Counted from the first letter of the stretch, positions 8,401-17,522 are shown. The stretch: DNA of 64,000 bases from Hyphomonas sp. (GCF_018402285.1 NZ_JAGYJH010000003.1:682001-746000), one strand, 5' to 3'. Numbers and translations: made by a program. The notes: generated by a model not told the origin, from the letters alone.

Positions 8401-10213
8401 GCCGGAGATCCGTCTCGTGGCAGCGTTCAACCACATGCACATCTTCATTGATCCGGACCCTGCTGATGCGAAGACGTGCCTGGCCGAGCGCGAGCGCATG
8501 TTTGCCCTGCCGCGCTCGTCCTGGGCGGACTATAACCGCGACCTCATCTCCAGGGGCGGGGGCATCTTCGAGCGCTCCGCCAAATCGATTACGCTCACCC
8601 CGGAGATGAAATCGCTGACCGGGCTCGGCAAGGACACGGCGACGCCTGACGAGATCATCCATGCCCTCCTCAAGGCAGAGGCCGACCTCCTCTGGTTCGG
8701 CGGTATCGGCACCTATGTGAAAGCCATTCACGAAACCAATGCCGATGTCGGCGACCGGGCCAATGATGCCGTGCGGGTCAATGGCCGCGATCTCAGGGCC
8801 AGGGTCATCGGGGAGGGGGCAAACCTCGGCATGACGCAGGCCGCGCGGATCGAGTTCGCCCTCGCCGGCGGGCGCCTCAACACCGACGCCATCGACAATT
8901 CGGCGGGCGTTGATTCCTCCGACCACGAAGTGAACATCAAGATCCTGGCCGCCGAAGCCATCCGCCTCGGCGCGCTCAAGGAGGCCGACCGCAACGTCAT
9001 GCTGGCGCAGATGACTGACGATGTTGCCCGGCTCGTGCTCACGCATAATTACGACCAGACCAACACGCTCAGCCTTGCCGAAGCGACCGCTTCTGAAGAC
9101 CATGAAGCGCTCGAGCGCCTGATGGTCTATCTGGAAGAACGCGGCGTGCTCAACCGCGCGCTGGAAGGTCTGCCCTCCACCCAGGAGATGCAGGCCCGCG
9201 GCGCCGAAGGCCGCCCGCTCACCCGCCCGGAGCTTGCCGTCCTGCTTGCCTGGTCGAAGATTGTCCTGTTTGATGACATTGTCGCGTCGGGCCTGCCGGA
9301 CGATCCTTTCTTCGCCAGCGTCCTGAAGGCCTATTTCCCGAGCCCGATCGACGGTTTTGAGCAGGCGCTCGCCAATCACCGCCTGCGCCGCGAAATCATC
9401 GCCACGATCATCGCAAACCGCAGCCTCGATCTTGGCGGCCCGGTTGCCATCCTGCGCCTGCGCGAACTGACTGGCGCGGCGCCTGCCGATGCCATCCGGG
9501 GCCTTGAAGCAGCCCGCGCCGTGCTCGACATTTCCGGCTACCGCCGCGAAATCTTCGCGCTCGACACGAAAGTCGCCGCCGACCTGCAGACCGAGTTGCA
9601 TATCGAAGCGGTGCAGGCTGTCAGCGAGGCGGCGGCCTGGTTCATCCGTGCGCTGCCCGATAAATCCACCGGCGAGGCCGTCAGCCTCACCCATGGCCCG
9701 CTGAACGAGCTCAAAGCGGCCCTGGCCACCATCCAGACGGCCTATCCGGCCTCCCGGATCGAGCGCTCGGCCCGCGCCTTCATGAAACGCGGCGCGCCAG
9801 AAGCCCTTGCCCGCTGGGCGGCGGCAATGGGCTATTTTGCCCAGGGCCTTGTGGTCACCGATCTGGCGACGCGCACCGCCACCAGCGTCATCGAGGCTGG
9901 CACCACCTTCTATCATGTCGGCGACGCGCTCCGGCTTGACCGGCTGCGGTCTTCGGCCCGCGAAGGCCTCATCAACGCGCCCTATTGGGACCGTGTCGCC
10001 GGCCGCCGTCTCATCTCCGAACTCGTGCGCCTGCAGGCCAGCGTGTCGGAAGAGGCCCTTGGCGCAGGCGGGGCAGAGGCCTGGCTCGACGCGCGCAGCG
10101 ACGGGCGCAAACAGCTCCTCGCCACGCTCGGCGGGCTCAGCAAGGACCGCGACTGGTCCTTCGCCAAATTCGCGCTGTCGACCGACGCGGTGCGCCAGTT
10201 CATGGGCCGTTAG
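5489..10213 (+). CDS. gdhB: NAD-specific glutamate dehydrogenase, large (GDH-180) type
   Basis: A 1574-residue protein, close to the usual size of about 1600 for the large NAD-dependent glutamate dehydrogenases. These convert glutamate to 2-oxoglutarate and ammonium in the cytoplasm and serve mainly in glutamate catabolism. The N-terminal half carries the regulatory ACT-like segments typical of this class. The catalytic region (about residues 770-1190) shows RFGPVARGGLRWSDRPSDYR, the lysine-bearing KAQQVKNAVIVPVGSKGGF and the nucleotide-fold segment ARVIGEGANLGMTQAARI. The C-terminal about 350 residues are helical and have no assigned role. I use the ATG at 5489. A TTG at 5459 is in frame, but neither start has a strong ribosome site. 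The gene is monocistronic, with a long leader. Confidence 0.93.
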   Translation: MPHSKTATGPASQVLDQILQEAAREDISGLSEADIRGLAQRLWDWAETVPAGQRAVHVSVKAEGASGTLQRSLLQVTGPDMPFLVDSLLGECAAQGHEVKTLFHPVVTMTDGRMVSVIQIHTALLTPAEAGVLEAGARATLADVERAVSDHAAMRARMRAEMKRLSGLAHIQSAERDESVSFLEWLSRDHFVFLGAREYDFETDAEGRVVPAEPLMVEGSNLGILRDENLNVLSRDSEPLMLTREIGDFLQSPVPLIIAKSTLPSRVHRRVQCDYIGVKKYDAEGRVNGEVRFLGLFTAEAYDETARSIPFVRRRVQKIMAASGAAPGGHTEKALANLIETWPRDELLQTRSTVLGPMIMGALHLIGRPRTRAFLRRDEFDRFVTALVFVPRESYDTALRQRIGALLTQAYQGELKSFQPYFDSGPLARVHFEIALHPNHPEPDPVLIEEQIIELARTWDQGFRDLLMGSDLSGADREGARAFVGAFNAAYREAFPPEEAMRDVTCMAELSAGMPIVARAYRLDADSPSKVRVKIYARTGSIALSRCVPVFENLGLFVDFETGYPVRPLAKPAADAPDVYWVHALSMETADGSTLPLQEIATQFEQAFLAVWGGRAENDGFNKLVLVAGASWREAALIRALSAYRRQSGLDQPQEVQEAALAQYPAVTRLILELFATRFDPQADATLDARKAAQRGIAARFEEAMKDVVSLADDIVLRRLYHLVEATQRTNFYQADDSGDFRPFISFKVASRELADLPEPKPFREIFMHSPQVEGVHLRFGPVARGGLRWSDRPSDYRTEVLGLVKAQQVKNAVIVPVGSKGGFYPKQLADRSDRDAWFESGRDAYKQFITALLGITDNIIEGKVVHPQRTVIWDGEDPYLVVAADKGTATFSDTANAISLEKGHWLGDAFASGGSAGYDHKKMGITARGAWEAVKRHFRETGRDIQTEPFSVIGVGDMSGDVFGNGMLLSPEIRLVAAFNHMHIFIDPDPADAKTCLAERERMFALPRSSWADYNRDLISRGGGIFERSAKSITLTPEMKSLTGLGKDTATPDEIIHALLKAEADLLWFGGIGTYVKAIHETNADVGDRANDAVRVNGRDLRARVIGEGANLGMTQAARIEFALAGGRLNTDAIDNSAGVDSSDHEVNIKILAAEAIRLGALKEADRNVMLAQMTDDVARLVLTHNYDQTNTLSLAEATASEDHEALERLMVYLEERGVLNRALEGLPSTQEMQARGAEGRPLTRPELAVLLAWSKIVLFDDIVASGLPDDPFFASVLKAYFPSPIDGFEQALANHRLRREIIATIIANRSLDLGGPVAILRLRELTGAAPADAIRGLEAARAVLDISGYRREIFALDTKVAADLQTELHIEAVQAVSEAAAWFIRALPDKSTGEAVSLTHGPLNELKAALATIQTAYPASRIERSARAFMKRGAPEALARWAAAMGYFAQGLVVTDLATRTATSVIEAGTTFYHVGDALRLDRLRSSAREGLINAPYWDRVAGRRLISELVRLQASVSEEALGAGGAEAWLDARSDGRKQLLATLGGLSKDRDWSFAKFALSTDAVRQFMGR

Positions 10214-10279
10214 AAAAAACCGGCGGGTAAATCGCGCGGGCACACACAACGTTTACGCCTGTTATCCACAGTGAAAAAC

Positions 10280-10954
10280 ATGCTGCGACTTTATCACTGG
10301 CCCCTTGATCCCGCCGGCCGCATGGTCCGCCTCGTGCTCTCCGAAAAGGGCGAGCCGTTCGAGGCTGTGCCGTCGCGCCCCTGGGCGCCGGAACTCGAGA
10401 TTGCCTCGATTGCGCCTGGCGCGGTGGCCCCGGCGGTGGTTTCCACCCATGGCAGCGCCCGTTTCGCGGCCAGCGGCACGCGCGCCATCTGCGAGCATCT
10501 TGAAGAAGTCCGCCCCGTGCCCTCGCTCCTGCCCGACGACCTTTCCGAGCGCGCCGAGGCCCGCCGCCTCTGGACCTGGGTGGAAGCGGGCATGGAGGAG
10601 GTGACCGACACACTCCTCTCCGAACGCGTGCTGCAATGGACCCGCCGCGACCGCCAGCCCGATTCCGAAAAGCTCCGCCGCGGCGCCCATGCCCTGCGCG
10701 GCCGCCTGACTTTCCTTAACGCGCTGGCCGAGACGCGCGGCTATCTCGCCGGCCGCCAGCTCTCCCTCGCCGACTTCTCTGCCGCTGCCCATCTCTCCGC
10801 CTATGACTATTTCGGCGATGTGCAGTGGGACGCCGTGCCAGACCTCAAGGCCTGGTATATGCGGATAAAGTCGCGTCCGAGTTTCCGGCCGCTGCTGGCT
10901 GACCGTCTGGAGGCTGCCCGTCCGGTATCCCATTATGCAGAGCTCGATTTCTAA
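10280..10954 (+). CDS. Glutathione S-transferase family protein
   Basis: A 224-residue soluble GST-like protein. It opens with [24 protein letters not shown], matching the first strand and helix of the thioredoxin-fold domain. A conserved segment [27 protein letters not shown] stands where the glutathione-binding Pro and Ser/Glu-Ser usually occur, and a helical C-terminal domain contains [21 protein letters not shown], the N-capping box and hydrophobic staple region of GSTs. The ATG at 10280 makes the strand begin as expected. A GTG at 10271 is also in frame and no good ribosome site is seen for either. Its end overlaps the queG start by 20 bp, so the two are likely cotranscribed. The substrate is unknown. 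Confidence 0.82.
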   Translation: MLRLYHWPLDPAGRMVRLVLSEKGEPFEAVPSRPWAPELEIASIAPGAVAPAVVSTHGSARFAASGTRAICEHLEEVRPVPSLLPDDLSERAEARRLWTWVEAGMEEVTDTLLSERVLQWTRRDRQPDSEKLRRGAHALRGRLTFLNALAETRGYLAGRQLSLADFSAAAHLSAYDYFGDVQWDAVPDLKAWYMRIKSRPSFRPLLADRLEAARPVSHYAELDF

Positions 10955-12062
10955 CCCCGGCGCCCAGCTCAGATCCCGCGCCCTCGCCCTGGGCTTCGAC
11001 GCGGCGGGCATCACGCGCGCCGACGAGGCCTGGCCCGCCGGCGATCGGCTCAAAGCCTTCGTCGAGCTTGGCCGGCATGGCGACATGGCCTGGATGGAAA
11101 CCACGCTGGAGCGCCGCAGCGCGCCCACTGCCATGTGGCCGGGCGCCCGCAGCGCCCTTGTCGTGGCGATGAATTACGGTCCCGACCACAACCCCCTCGA
11201 CACGCTGGCTGAGCGCCAGACCGGCAATATCTCCGTCTACGCACGGGGCAGGGACTATCATGACCTGATCAAGTCCCGTCTCAAGCAGCTCGCCGGGGAC
11301 GTCGCTGAGATCACCGGCGCCGAGGTCAAGGTCTTCGTCGATACCGCCCCCCTGATGGAAAAGCCGCTCGCCCAGAAGGCGGGCCTTGGCTGGCAGGGCA
11401 AGCATACCAATCTCGTCAGCCGCGAGCTCGGCTCCTGGTTCTTCCTCGGCACGGTGCTGACCAGCGCCGAACTGACCCCCGACGCGGCCGAGGCCGATCA
11501 TTGCGGCTCCTGCCGCGCCTGCCTCGACATCTGCCCGACAGCTGCGTTCCCCGCGCCTTACCAGCTCGACGCCCGCCGCTGCATTTCCTACCTCACCATC
11601 GAATATGCCGGGCCGATTCCCGCCGAGTTTCGCCCTGCCATGGGGAACCGCATCTATGGCTGCGATGATTGCCTGGCCGCCTGCCCCTGGAACAAGTTCG
11701 CCAGCAGCGCGTCTGAATCGGCCTTGTTTGCGCGTGCAGAACTGAAAGGTCCGGGCCTGGATGAACTGGCCGCTCTCGACGAGCCGGCGTTCCGCGATGT
11801 CTTCTCCGGCTCCCCGGTCAAGCGCTCGGGGCGGGACCGGTTCGTCCGCAATGTTTGCATCGCTATCGGCAATTCGGGCGAGCCCCGCCTCGTCTCCAGC
11901 CTGCTGCCGCTGCTGCAGGACGCCGCGCCCGTCGTGCGCGGGGCGGCTGTCTGGGCGCTCGCCCGCCTTGATCCTGCCGGCTTTGCGGAGGAAAAGGCGC
12001 GCCGCCGGCCGGCAGAGCATGATAGGACGGTGATCGCAGAATGGGACGGAACGCCTGAATGA
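10935..12062 (+). CDS. queG: Epoxyqueuosine reductase QueG
   Basis: A 375-residue iron-sulfur, cobalamin-dependent enzyme that reduces epoxyqueuosine to queuosine in tRNA, the last step of queuosine synthesis. Seen in the sequence: the conserved N-terminal domain ([13 protein letters not shown]), the cobalamin-contacting region [27 protein letters not shown] with the family's catalytic-type Asp, and two ferredoxin-type clusters, [12 protein letters not shown] and [16 protein letters not shown]-terminal HEAT-like tail ([23 protein letters not shown]) is thought to help bind tRNA. It overlaps the GST gene upstream by 20 bp and mtgA downstream by 4 bp (ATGA), so a three-gene operon is likely. 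No other queuosine genes are in this window. Confidence 0.95.
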   Translation: MQSSISNPGAQLRSRALALGFDAAGITRADEAWPAGDRLKAFVELGRHGDMAWMETTLERRSAPTAMWPGARSALVVAMNYGPDHNPLDTLAERQTGNISVYARGRDYHDLIKSRLKQLAGDVAEITGAEVKVFVDTAPLMEKPLAQKAGLGWQGKHTNLVSRELGSWFFLGTVLTSAELTPDAAEADHCGSCRACLDICPTAAFPAPYQLDARRCISYLTIEYAGPIPAEFRPAMGNRIYGCDDCLAACPWNKFASSASESALFARAELKGPGLDELAALDEPAFRDVFSGSPVKRSGRDRFVRNVCIAIGNSGEPRLVSSLLPLLQDAAPVVRGAAVWALARLDPAGFAEEKARRRPAEHDRTVIAEWDGTPE

Positions 12063-13189
12063 GCGACGGCATCAACGCAGCAGCGCCCCGCGGGGCCCAG
12101 CCCGCGCCTGCGCCCGGGAAGCGTAAAGCCCCTCTCTGGCGCCGCCTCCTGGCTGGCCTCCTGCTGGCGGGCGTCGCCGTCTTCGTCCTCTTTCATCTCT
12201 ATGCGCTCATCCTGCGCCTTGCGCCCAATCCCGGCACCCTCCTGATGACCCAGCGCGCGATGCAGGGGCAGGCGGTGAAGCGCGACTGGGTCCCGCTCGA
12301 CAGGATCTCCCCCCGCCTCGTCTACGCCGTCATCGCCGCTGAGGACGCCAAGTTCTGCGCCCATGGCGGGATTGACTGGGACGCCATCGAGCAGGCCCGT
12401 GAATACAACGCCAGGAACCCTGACAAGCGCCGCCGCGGCGGCTCCACCATCAGCCAGCAGACCGCCAAGAACGTCTTCTTCTGGAATGGCGGCGGCATGC
12501 CCCGCAAGGCGGGTGAAGCCTGGATGACCTATGTGATTGAAACCGTCTGGGGCAAGCGGCGCATCATGGAGATGTATCTCAATGTCGCCGAATGGGGCGA
12601 TGGCCTCTTTGGCGCCGAAGCCGCCGCCCAGGCCCGGTTTGGAAAATCTGCCGCGGACCTGACCGAGCGCGAAGCCGCGCTGCTGGCGGCTGTCCTTCCG
12701 TCTCCGAACAAATGGAGCGCCGACAATCCCGGCCCCTATGTGCGCCGCCGCGCCGGTTCCATCCAGGGCCGCCTGCGCGTCGTGGCCAACGAAGGCTACG
12801 CGGCCTGCGTCTTTGGCGAAGACGCTCCGAAACTCCCCTCCCGCCAAACGCCCAAGGGCGAAACCCCGCGCCCGCCGCCCGTGCTCGAAGACCTCCCCGA
12901 AGCCCCCGAAACCGGCGAGGAAGCCCTCGGCGCGCCGGTGGAAGAGGAGGGGACAGATGAGCCCCGCAATGCCAATGACGCGCTCAACGACATCCTGAAC
13001 TCGGCGGACGAAACCTTCGCCAACCCGCCGCCGCCGGACCCGGAAGCATCCGGCGAGCCGATCAGCGATGCCGCCGCCGATCCTGGGCCTGAAGACTTGC
13101 CCGAACGGCCCCCGGAAGAGACCCAGGCTGATCCGCCCGCTAAAGCGCCCGACCCTTCCGGCCCGGCAGAGCTGCGCCCGCCGGAGTGA
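12059..13189 (+). CDS. mtgA: Monofunctional peptidoglycan transglycosylase MtgA with acidic, proline-rich tail
   Basis: A 376-residue bitopic membrane protein. One transmembrane helix (about 28-52) anchors a GT51 glycosyltransferase domain in the periplasm that polymerises lipid II into glycan chains. The catalytic Glu is E95 in [12 protein letters not shown]. The motifs [33 protein letters not shown] and [13 protein letters not shown] follow in order. The domain ends near residue 250. After it comes a long tail, about 120 residues, rich in Pro, Glu, Asp and Ala, not usual for MtgA, which is typically about 230-250 residues. The start overlaps the queG stop as ATGA. It is the last gene of the operon. 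Confidence 0.93.
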   Translation: MSDGINAAAPRGAQPAPAPGKRKAPLWRRLLAGLLLAGVAVFVLFHLYALILRLAPNPGTLLMTQRAMQGQAVKRDWVPLDRISPRLVYAVIAAEDAKFCAHGGIDWDAIEQAREYNARNPDKRRRGGSTISQQTAKNVFFWNGGGMPRKAGEAWMTYVIETVWGKRRIMEMYLNVAEWGDGLFGAEAAAQARFGKSAADLTEREAALLAAVLPSPNKWSADNPGPYVRRRAGSIQGRLRVVANEGYAACVFGEDAPKLPSRQTPKGETPRPPPVLEDLPEAPETGEEALGAPVEEEGTDEPRNANDALNDILNSADETFANPPPPDPEASGEPISDAAADPGPEDLPERPPEETQADPPAKAPDPSGPAELRPPE

Positions 13190-13420
13190 CGCGGCGTTAA
13201 GTGTCGCCCGTTGGCACGGGCGTGTCCGGATCTGTCCCCAAATGGCCGCGTCCGCCGCGCCGGTGCGCCATACTGCTGCTTGCCATGCCCCAAGCGCAAT
13301 CGGGGCAGGCTGCAACAGCCCGCCCCGATACGTCTTGATGTCATTTTCTGTCCCCGGATCACCGGGATCAACGCCTTTGCCGGACAGCGGTGAGGGCGGC
13401 GCCGGGCAAAGCGGCCGGGG

Positions 13421-14338
13421 TCAGATCGGCTCGTAAGGGAACACGCTCGCCGTCGCGCCGAGATCGGTAAAGTCCGGGCTCATCGCCGGGAAGGCCTGGG
13501 AAATGAGGCTTTCGGGGTTCCACCCTTCCATCCGCGCCAGGGATTTCACCGGGCGGGGCTGGTCGAAGAGGATCACTTCGTTGCCGCGCACGCCGAAAAT
13601 CTGTCCTGAAACATTCGAGGACTGATCCGAGCAGAGCGCCACGGCGAGCTGGGCCACCTGATCGGCGCGCATCCCGTTCTTCATCCGCTCAACGCGCTGG
13701 GCGCTGGCTTCGTCCTTCACCGGGATCGAGGCAATCATCCGTGTCCAGGCAAACGGCGCAATCACGTTGGAGCGGATGTTCTTCGCCGCCCCTTCCATCG
13801 CCAGGATGCGGGAGAGGCCGACAATGCCGAGCTTGGCAGCGGCATAGTTTGCCTGTCCGATATTGCCGATGAGGCCCGAGGTTGAGGTGAAGAAGACATA
13901 GGCGCCGCGCGCGTTCTCGCGGAAATATTCCACCGCCGCGCGGCCGACATTGTAGGAGCCGTGCAGGTGAACATCGATCACGGCTTTCCAGTCGCCTTCG
14001 CTCATCTTGTGGAACATGCCGTCCCGCAGGATGCCGGCCGGGTTGACGATCGAATCGAGGCGGCCGAACGTGTCGAGGGCCTGGGTCACCATATTGGCGA
14101 CCGCGCCATAATCGGTCACGCTTTCGGAGTTGGAGGCCGCTTCCCCGCCTGCCGCGCGGATTTCCGCCGCGACAGCTTCTGCCGGGCCGGCATCGCCCTC
14201 ATCGCCGCCCTTCAGGCCGCCGCCGAGATCATTGACCAGCACCTTGGCGCCTTCGCGCGCTGCCAGAAGCGCGGTTTCCCTGCCAATGCCATTGCCGCCG
14301 CCGGTTACCAGCACAACCTTGCCGTCCAGAACGCCCAT
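13421..14338 (-). CDS. Short-chain dehydrogenase/reductase, 17-beta-HSD4/multifunctional-type
   Basis: A 305-residue SDR oxidoreductase. The NAD(P) loop is TGGGNGIG (12-19). The acidic VNDLGGG after the second strand favours NAD. The catalytic Ser lies in TSTSGLIGN, and Tyr and Lys in YAAAK. The usual NNAG motif reads NPAG, a small deviation. The overall pattern (VNDLGGG, NPAGILRDGMFHKM, NVIAPFAWTRM) resembles the dehydrogenase domain of peroxisomal-type multifunctional enzymes and steroid/fatty-acyl SDRs, suggesting a 3-hydroxyacyl or steroid substrate; this is inference. The start at 14336-14338 has an excellent AAAGGAGG ribosome site at about 14342-14350. A longer in-frame extension to 15346 runs across the neighbouring gene and is not coding. 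Confidence 0.88.
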   Translation of the reverse strand: MGVLDGKVVLVTGGGNGIGRETALLAAREGAKVLVNDLGGGLKGGDEGDAGPAEAVAAEIRAAGGEAASNSESVTDYGAVANMVTQALDTFGRLDSIVNPAGILRDGMFHKMSEGDWKAVIDVHLHGSYNVGRAAVEYFRENARGAYVFFTSTSGLIGNIGQANYAAAKLGIVGLSRILAMEGAAKNIRSNVIAPFAWTRMIASIPVKDEASAQRVERMKNGMRADQVAQLAVALCSDQSSNVSGQIFGVRGNEVILFDQPRPVKSLARMEGWNPESLISQAFPAMSPDFTDLGATASVFPYEPI

Positions 14339-14452
14339 TTGATCCTCCTTTGTGTATCGGGGCGGGACACTATCGCCCCAAAGCCGGGCTGCAAGGGGCG
14401 GGGAGAAAATCAAGGTTTGAAAAGCGCCGCTCAAGCGGCTAGCAAGCCGGTC

Positions 14453-15103
14453 ATGACACGTACCTTTCAGGCAGTAATCTGGGATTTCGGCGGGGTCTTC
14501 ACCTCTTCGCCGTTCGAGGCATTCAACCGCTATGAGGCCGAAAAGGGCCTGCCCGCAGACTTCATCCGCTCGGTCAACGCCGTCAATCCGCTCGAAAACG
14601 CCTGGGCCAGGCTCGAGCGCAGCCTGGTCGGCGCTGAGGAATTTGACGGTCTCTTCCGCGCTGAGGCCCGGTCGATGGGCCATGATGTGCCCGGCAAGGA
14701 CATCCTGGCGCTTCTCTCGGGCCATCTGCGCCCGCGCGTCGTCACTGCGCTGAAGGTCTGCAAGGGCCATGGCAAGGTCGGCTGCATCACCAACAACGCC
14801 CCCATCGGCAAGGGCGCCTCGATGACCCAGGACGCGGAGAAGGCTGCCCAGCTCGCCGAAGTGTTTGCCCAGTTCGATCATCTGATCGAGAGCTCCAAGC
14901 TCGGCATCCGCAAGCCTGATCCGCGTATCTATGCGCTGATGTGCGAAGCCCTCGATGTGGACCCGAAGAATTGCGTCTATCTCGATGATCTGGGAATCAA
15001 CCTGAAGCCGGCCCGCGAAATGGGCATGGCGACCATCAAGGTGACCAGCGAAGAACAATTGCTGGCCGACCTGGAAGCCATCACCGGCTATGCGGTGCGC
15101 TAG
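14453..15103 (+). CDS. HAD-superfamily hydrolase (epoxide-hydrolase/ACAD10 N-domain-like)
   Basis: A 216-residue haloacid dehalogenase-fold enzyme. Motif I is IWDFGGVF with nucleophile D11. The usual second Asp two residues later is Gly (DFG), as in the phosphatase domain of soluble epoxide hydrolase and in ACAD10, so classical phosphatase acid catalysis may be weak or altered. Motif II is the CITNNAP stretch, motif III the lysine in KLGIRKPDPRIY, and motif IV is YLDDLGINLKPA. The ATG at 14453 gives the family N-terminus, MTRTFQAVIWD. The gene overlaps the following lipoprotein gene by 14 bp, so the two should be cotranscribed. The substrate is unknown. Confidence 0.85.
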   Translation: MTRTFQAVIWDFGGVFTSSPFEAFNRYEAEKGLPADFIRSVNAVNPLENAWARLERSLVGAEEFDGLFRAEARSMGHDVPGKDILALLSGHLRPRVVTALKVCKGHGKVGCITNNAPIGKGASMTQDAEKAAQLAEVFAQFDHLIESSKLGIRKPDPRIYALMCEALDVDPKNCVYLDDLGINLKPAREMGMATIKVTSEEQLLADLEAITGYAVR

Positions 15104-15683
15104 CTTCACGCTCGCCCTCCTGATGGGAGCGCTCGCGGCCTGCTCGCAGGCTGAGCGCGGCGTTGTGCCGGTTGCAGGCCCGCCCGCGCCGCCCCAATCC
15201 CTCACCCGTCCGCCCCAGCCGCCCGAGGCGGTCGAGCTGACCGAAGACGCCGAAAAGATGAAAGCCGCCATCCTGCGCGAAGCCGAACGCGGCGCCCTGC
15301 GCAGCCTTGGCCGCCTCGCCAGCCAGCAGGAAGGCTTCATCTCCAATATCGGCGGCCAGGATCATTACGAGTTCTGGGACCTCCTGCGCCGCACCGGCGT
15401 CGATCCCAACCGCAAGATCCGGGATCTCTTCGAGGGCCCGCCCGGCAAGCGCGAGATTGATGGCGAGACCTGGTTCGTCTGGCCCGACATTGCCGCCAAG
15501 GACGCGCGCGATCTGATCCCGGAGAAGCTGACTTTCCTGGAGCGCCGGCGCCTGCGCGAACTTGTCGGCGAGGATGGTATCGCCCGCATCCGCGCCGGTG
15601 AAGGCTATCCGGGCATGCGCACAGCCATATCGGCCGATGGCCGCTGGGTGTATTTCGTACTCGGCCAGGATGGAGAGGAATAG
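15090..15683 (+). CDS. Predicted lipoprotein of unknown function
   Basis: A 197-residue protein with a lipoprotein signal peptide (hydrophobic stretch FTLALLMGALAAC; Cys18 the likely lipidation site), then a Pro-rich linker (VAGPPAPPQSLTRPPQPPEA) and a soluble domain. The domain has a helix of about 30 residues and segments such as GGQDHYEFWDLLRRTG and GETWFVWPDIAAKDARDLIPEKLT that look conserved, but I cannot assign a family. The start overlaps the HAD hydrolase gene by 14 bp, and only three bases separate its stop from the pterin dehydratase ATG. A HAD-lipoprotein-phhB operon is therefore likely. It probably sits on the periplasmic side of a membrane. Confidence 0.75.
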   Translation: MRCASFTLALLMGALAACSQAERGVVPVAGPPAPPQSLTRPPQPPEAVELTEDAEKMKAAILREAERGALRSLGRLASQQEGFISNIGGQDHYEFWDLLRRTGVDPNRKIRDLFEGPPGKREIDGETWFVWPDIAAKDARDLIPEKLTFLERRRLRELVGEDGIARIRAGEGYPGMRTAISADGRWVYFVLGQDGEE

Positions 15684-15686
15684 GAC

Positions 15687-15977
15687 ATGTCAAAGATCGG
15701 TGCAGACGCTGCCATAAAGGCCCTCAAGGGCTGGAAGGTCGCCGAAGGCGAGCGCGACGCCATTTCAAAGGCCTACCGCTTTGCCGACTTCAAGACCGCC
15801 TTCGCCTTCATGTCGGCCACCGCCCTCAAGGCCGAGCAGATGGACCACCATCCCGAATGGTTCAACGTCTACAACAAGGTCGACGTGATCCTCACCACGC
15901 ATGACGCCGACGGCGTCACGCAGAAGGATCTCGAACTCGCCGGCTTCATGGACCAGCTGGCCGCAAAGCTCGCCTGA
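15687..15977 (+). CDS. phhB: Pterin-4a-carbinolamine dehydratase
   Basis: A 96-residue enzyme of the PCD/DCoH family. It dehydrates 4a-hydroxytetrahydrobiopterin, recycling the pterin cofactor of aromatic amino acid hydroxylases. The characteristic metal- and substrate-site stretch is present as [25 protein letters not shown], with its two adjacent His residues and Trp, followed by [10 protein letters not shown]. The length is normal. It follows the lipoprotein gene by three bases, with a GGA-rich ribosome site ahead of the ATG, and is the last gene of that small operon. No phenylalanine hydroxylase is in the window, so the cofactor use is inferred from the family. Confidence 0.93.
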   Translation: MSKIGADAAIKALKGWKVAEGERDAISKAYRFADFKTAFAFMSATALKAEQMDHHPEWFNVYNKVDVILTTHDADGVTQKDLELAGFMDQLAAKLA

Positions 15978-15980
15978 GCC

Positions 15981-17522
15981 TTACTTCCAGACCACCCGGT
16001 AGAGATCAAACCTGCGGTCCTTCAGGTTCTGCACGGCGCCTGACTGGCGCGCCGTGAGCAGGTCTGAGAGGGAAAGGTCGGCAATCGCCACGGTCTCTGT
16101 ATTGGGCGCGGCATCGGCGGCAATCCCGTCACGGGAGAAGGGGAAGTCTGAGGGCGTCAGGATACAGCTCTCGGCATAGTGGATGTCCATGTTCTCGACA
16201 TTCGGCAGATTGCCGACCACGCCGGACATGACGACATAGCACTGGTTCTCCACGGCGCGGGCCTGACTGCAATACCGCACACGGAGGTATCCGCGGCGCT
16301 CATCGGTGCAGAAGGGAACAAACAGGATCAGCGCGCCCTGATCGACAAGGTGGCGGGCGATTTCCGGGAATTCGGAATCATAGCAGATCATCACGCCGAT
16401 CGGGCCGCAATCGGTCTGGATAACGGAGTTGCCCTCGCCGCCCTTGATGTTCCACCAGCTGCGCTCGGACGGGGTCGGGTGGAGCTTCTCCTGGGTGTGG
16501 ACCGAGCCATCCCGCAGGAAGACATAAGCAACATTGTGAATGTCACCGTCAGGCATCCGGGACGGATGCGACCCGCCAATGATGTTGACATTGTAGGAGA
16601 CGGCCAGGCGCTCCATGAAGGCGATGAAGCGCGGGGTATATTCGGAAATCCGCGCGATCGCTTCGGCCGGGCCGAGCGGCTTGCCCTCCAGCGACAGCAG
16701 TTGCAGCGTGAAGAGTTCCGGGAAGGCCACAAAGTCTGCGCGGTAGTCTGACGCAATGTCGACGAAGTATTCCACCTGCTGCTCGAATTCATCAATCGCG
16801 TTGATGCGGCGCATCTGGAACTGAACCGTTGCCACGCGGACACGCTCGGGCAGAGAGGTGTCGCCAAGGCTCGGCTTGGCCTTGATCGTTTCCTGTTCCA
16901 GCGGGTTGCGCCAGAACATCTGCGTGGCGTGACCACAGGAATCCATATCCTCCGGCATGTAATTCTTCAGCACACCGACGACCTCAAACCCCTGGCGCAG
17001 CTGGAAGCTGAGCACCGGGTCGCGCAGTTTGGAGGCTTTGACCGCTTCAATATAGTCGGCCGGGTTGGGGAATTCCTTCCTGTGACGATGGTAGCCGGGC
17101 ATCCGCCCGCCAAATACGATGCCTTTGAGTTCCAGCCATTGGCAAAGATCCTGACGGACCTTGTAGAAGCGCTGGCCGATACGCAGGCGGCGGAACTCAG
17201 AATCGACGATCACATCCATGCCATAAAGCATGTCGCCTTCCGGATCATGGCGGGCGGCAAACCCACCGCCGGTTATCTCGGTCCAGGTATGCTGGGAGAG
17301 CGCGGTTGCCGCATCGATCACGAAGGTGACGCAATGGCCGACGATCTGGCCTTCAAACTCGGCAACAAACTGCCCATCCGGGAATTTGTTGATCTGACCG
17401 GCTATCTGATCAACCGTATAGCCGTCCGCGACGCCATACACCTTGTCATAGAGCGGACGGATGCCCGCAATATCTTTCGGCTTGGCATTGCGGATGACGA
17501 GTTTGGTGCGTGTGGCAGTCAT
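15981..17522 (-). CDS. GNAT acetyltransferase-nitrilase fusion protein
   Basis: A 513-residue two-domain enzyme. Residues 1 to about 205 are a GNAT-type N-acetyltransferase domain, with a likely acetyl-CoA loop around SEFRRLRIGQRFY (108-120). Residues about 225-510 are a carbon-nitrogen hydrolase (nitrilase superfamily) domain. Its Glu-Lys-Cys triad is visible: E269 in FPELF, K346 in EKLHPT and C380 in MICYDSEF. Such fusions are a known family, but the reaction is uncertain; an amidohydrolase plus acyl transfer on an amine or amide is possible. It is convergent with phhB (three bases between) and 32 bp from the sensor kinase stop. The start ATG at 17520-17522 fits the domain start. Confidence 0.9.
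   Translation of the reverse strand: MTATRTKLVIRNAKPKDIAGIRPLYDKVYGVADGYTVDQIAGQINKFPDGQFVAEFEGQIVGHCVTFVIDAATALSQHTWTEITGGGFAARHDPEGDMLYGMDVIVDSEFRRLRIGQRFYKVRQDLCQWLELKGIVFGGRMPGYHRHRKEFPNPADYIEAVKASKLRDPVLSFQLRQGFEVVGVLKNYMPEDMDSCGHATQMFWRNPLEQETIKAKPSLGDTSLPERVRVATVQFQMRRINAIDEFEQQVEYFVDIASDYRADFVAFPELFTLQLLSLEGKPLGPAEAIARISEYTPRFIAFMERLAVSYNVNIIGGSHPSRMPDGDIHNVAYVFLRDGSVHTQEKLHPTPSERSWWNIKGGEGNSVIQTDCGPIGVMICYDSEFPEIARHLVDQGALILFVPFCTDERRGYLRVRYCSQARAVENQCYVVMSGVVGNLPNVENMDIHYAESCILTPSDFPFSRDGIAADAAPNTETVAIADLSLSDLLTARQSGAVQNLKDRRFDLYRVVWK

Noticed and set aside
7985..10249. A 754-residue open frame on the minus strand across the glutamate dehydrogenase gene
   Set aside because: It is the antisense shadow of a long, GC-rich gene, with no family pattern, no ribosome site and low-complexity composition.
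13190..13420. Possible gene between mtgA and the SDR gene
   Set aside because: Only short, overlapping frames without starts or conserved patterns are present in these 231 bp.
13961..14452. Long plus-strand frame ahead of the HAD hydrolase
   Set aside because: It is antisense to the SDR gene; the HAD protein clearly starts at 14453 with its first motif.
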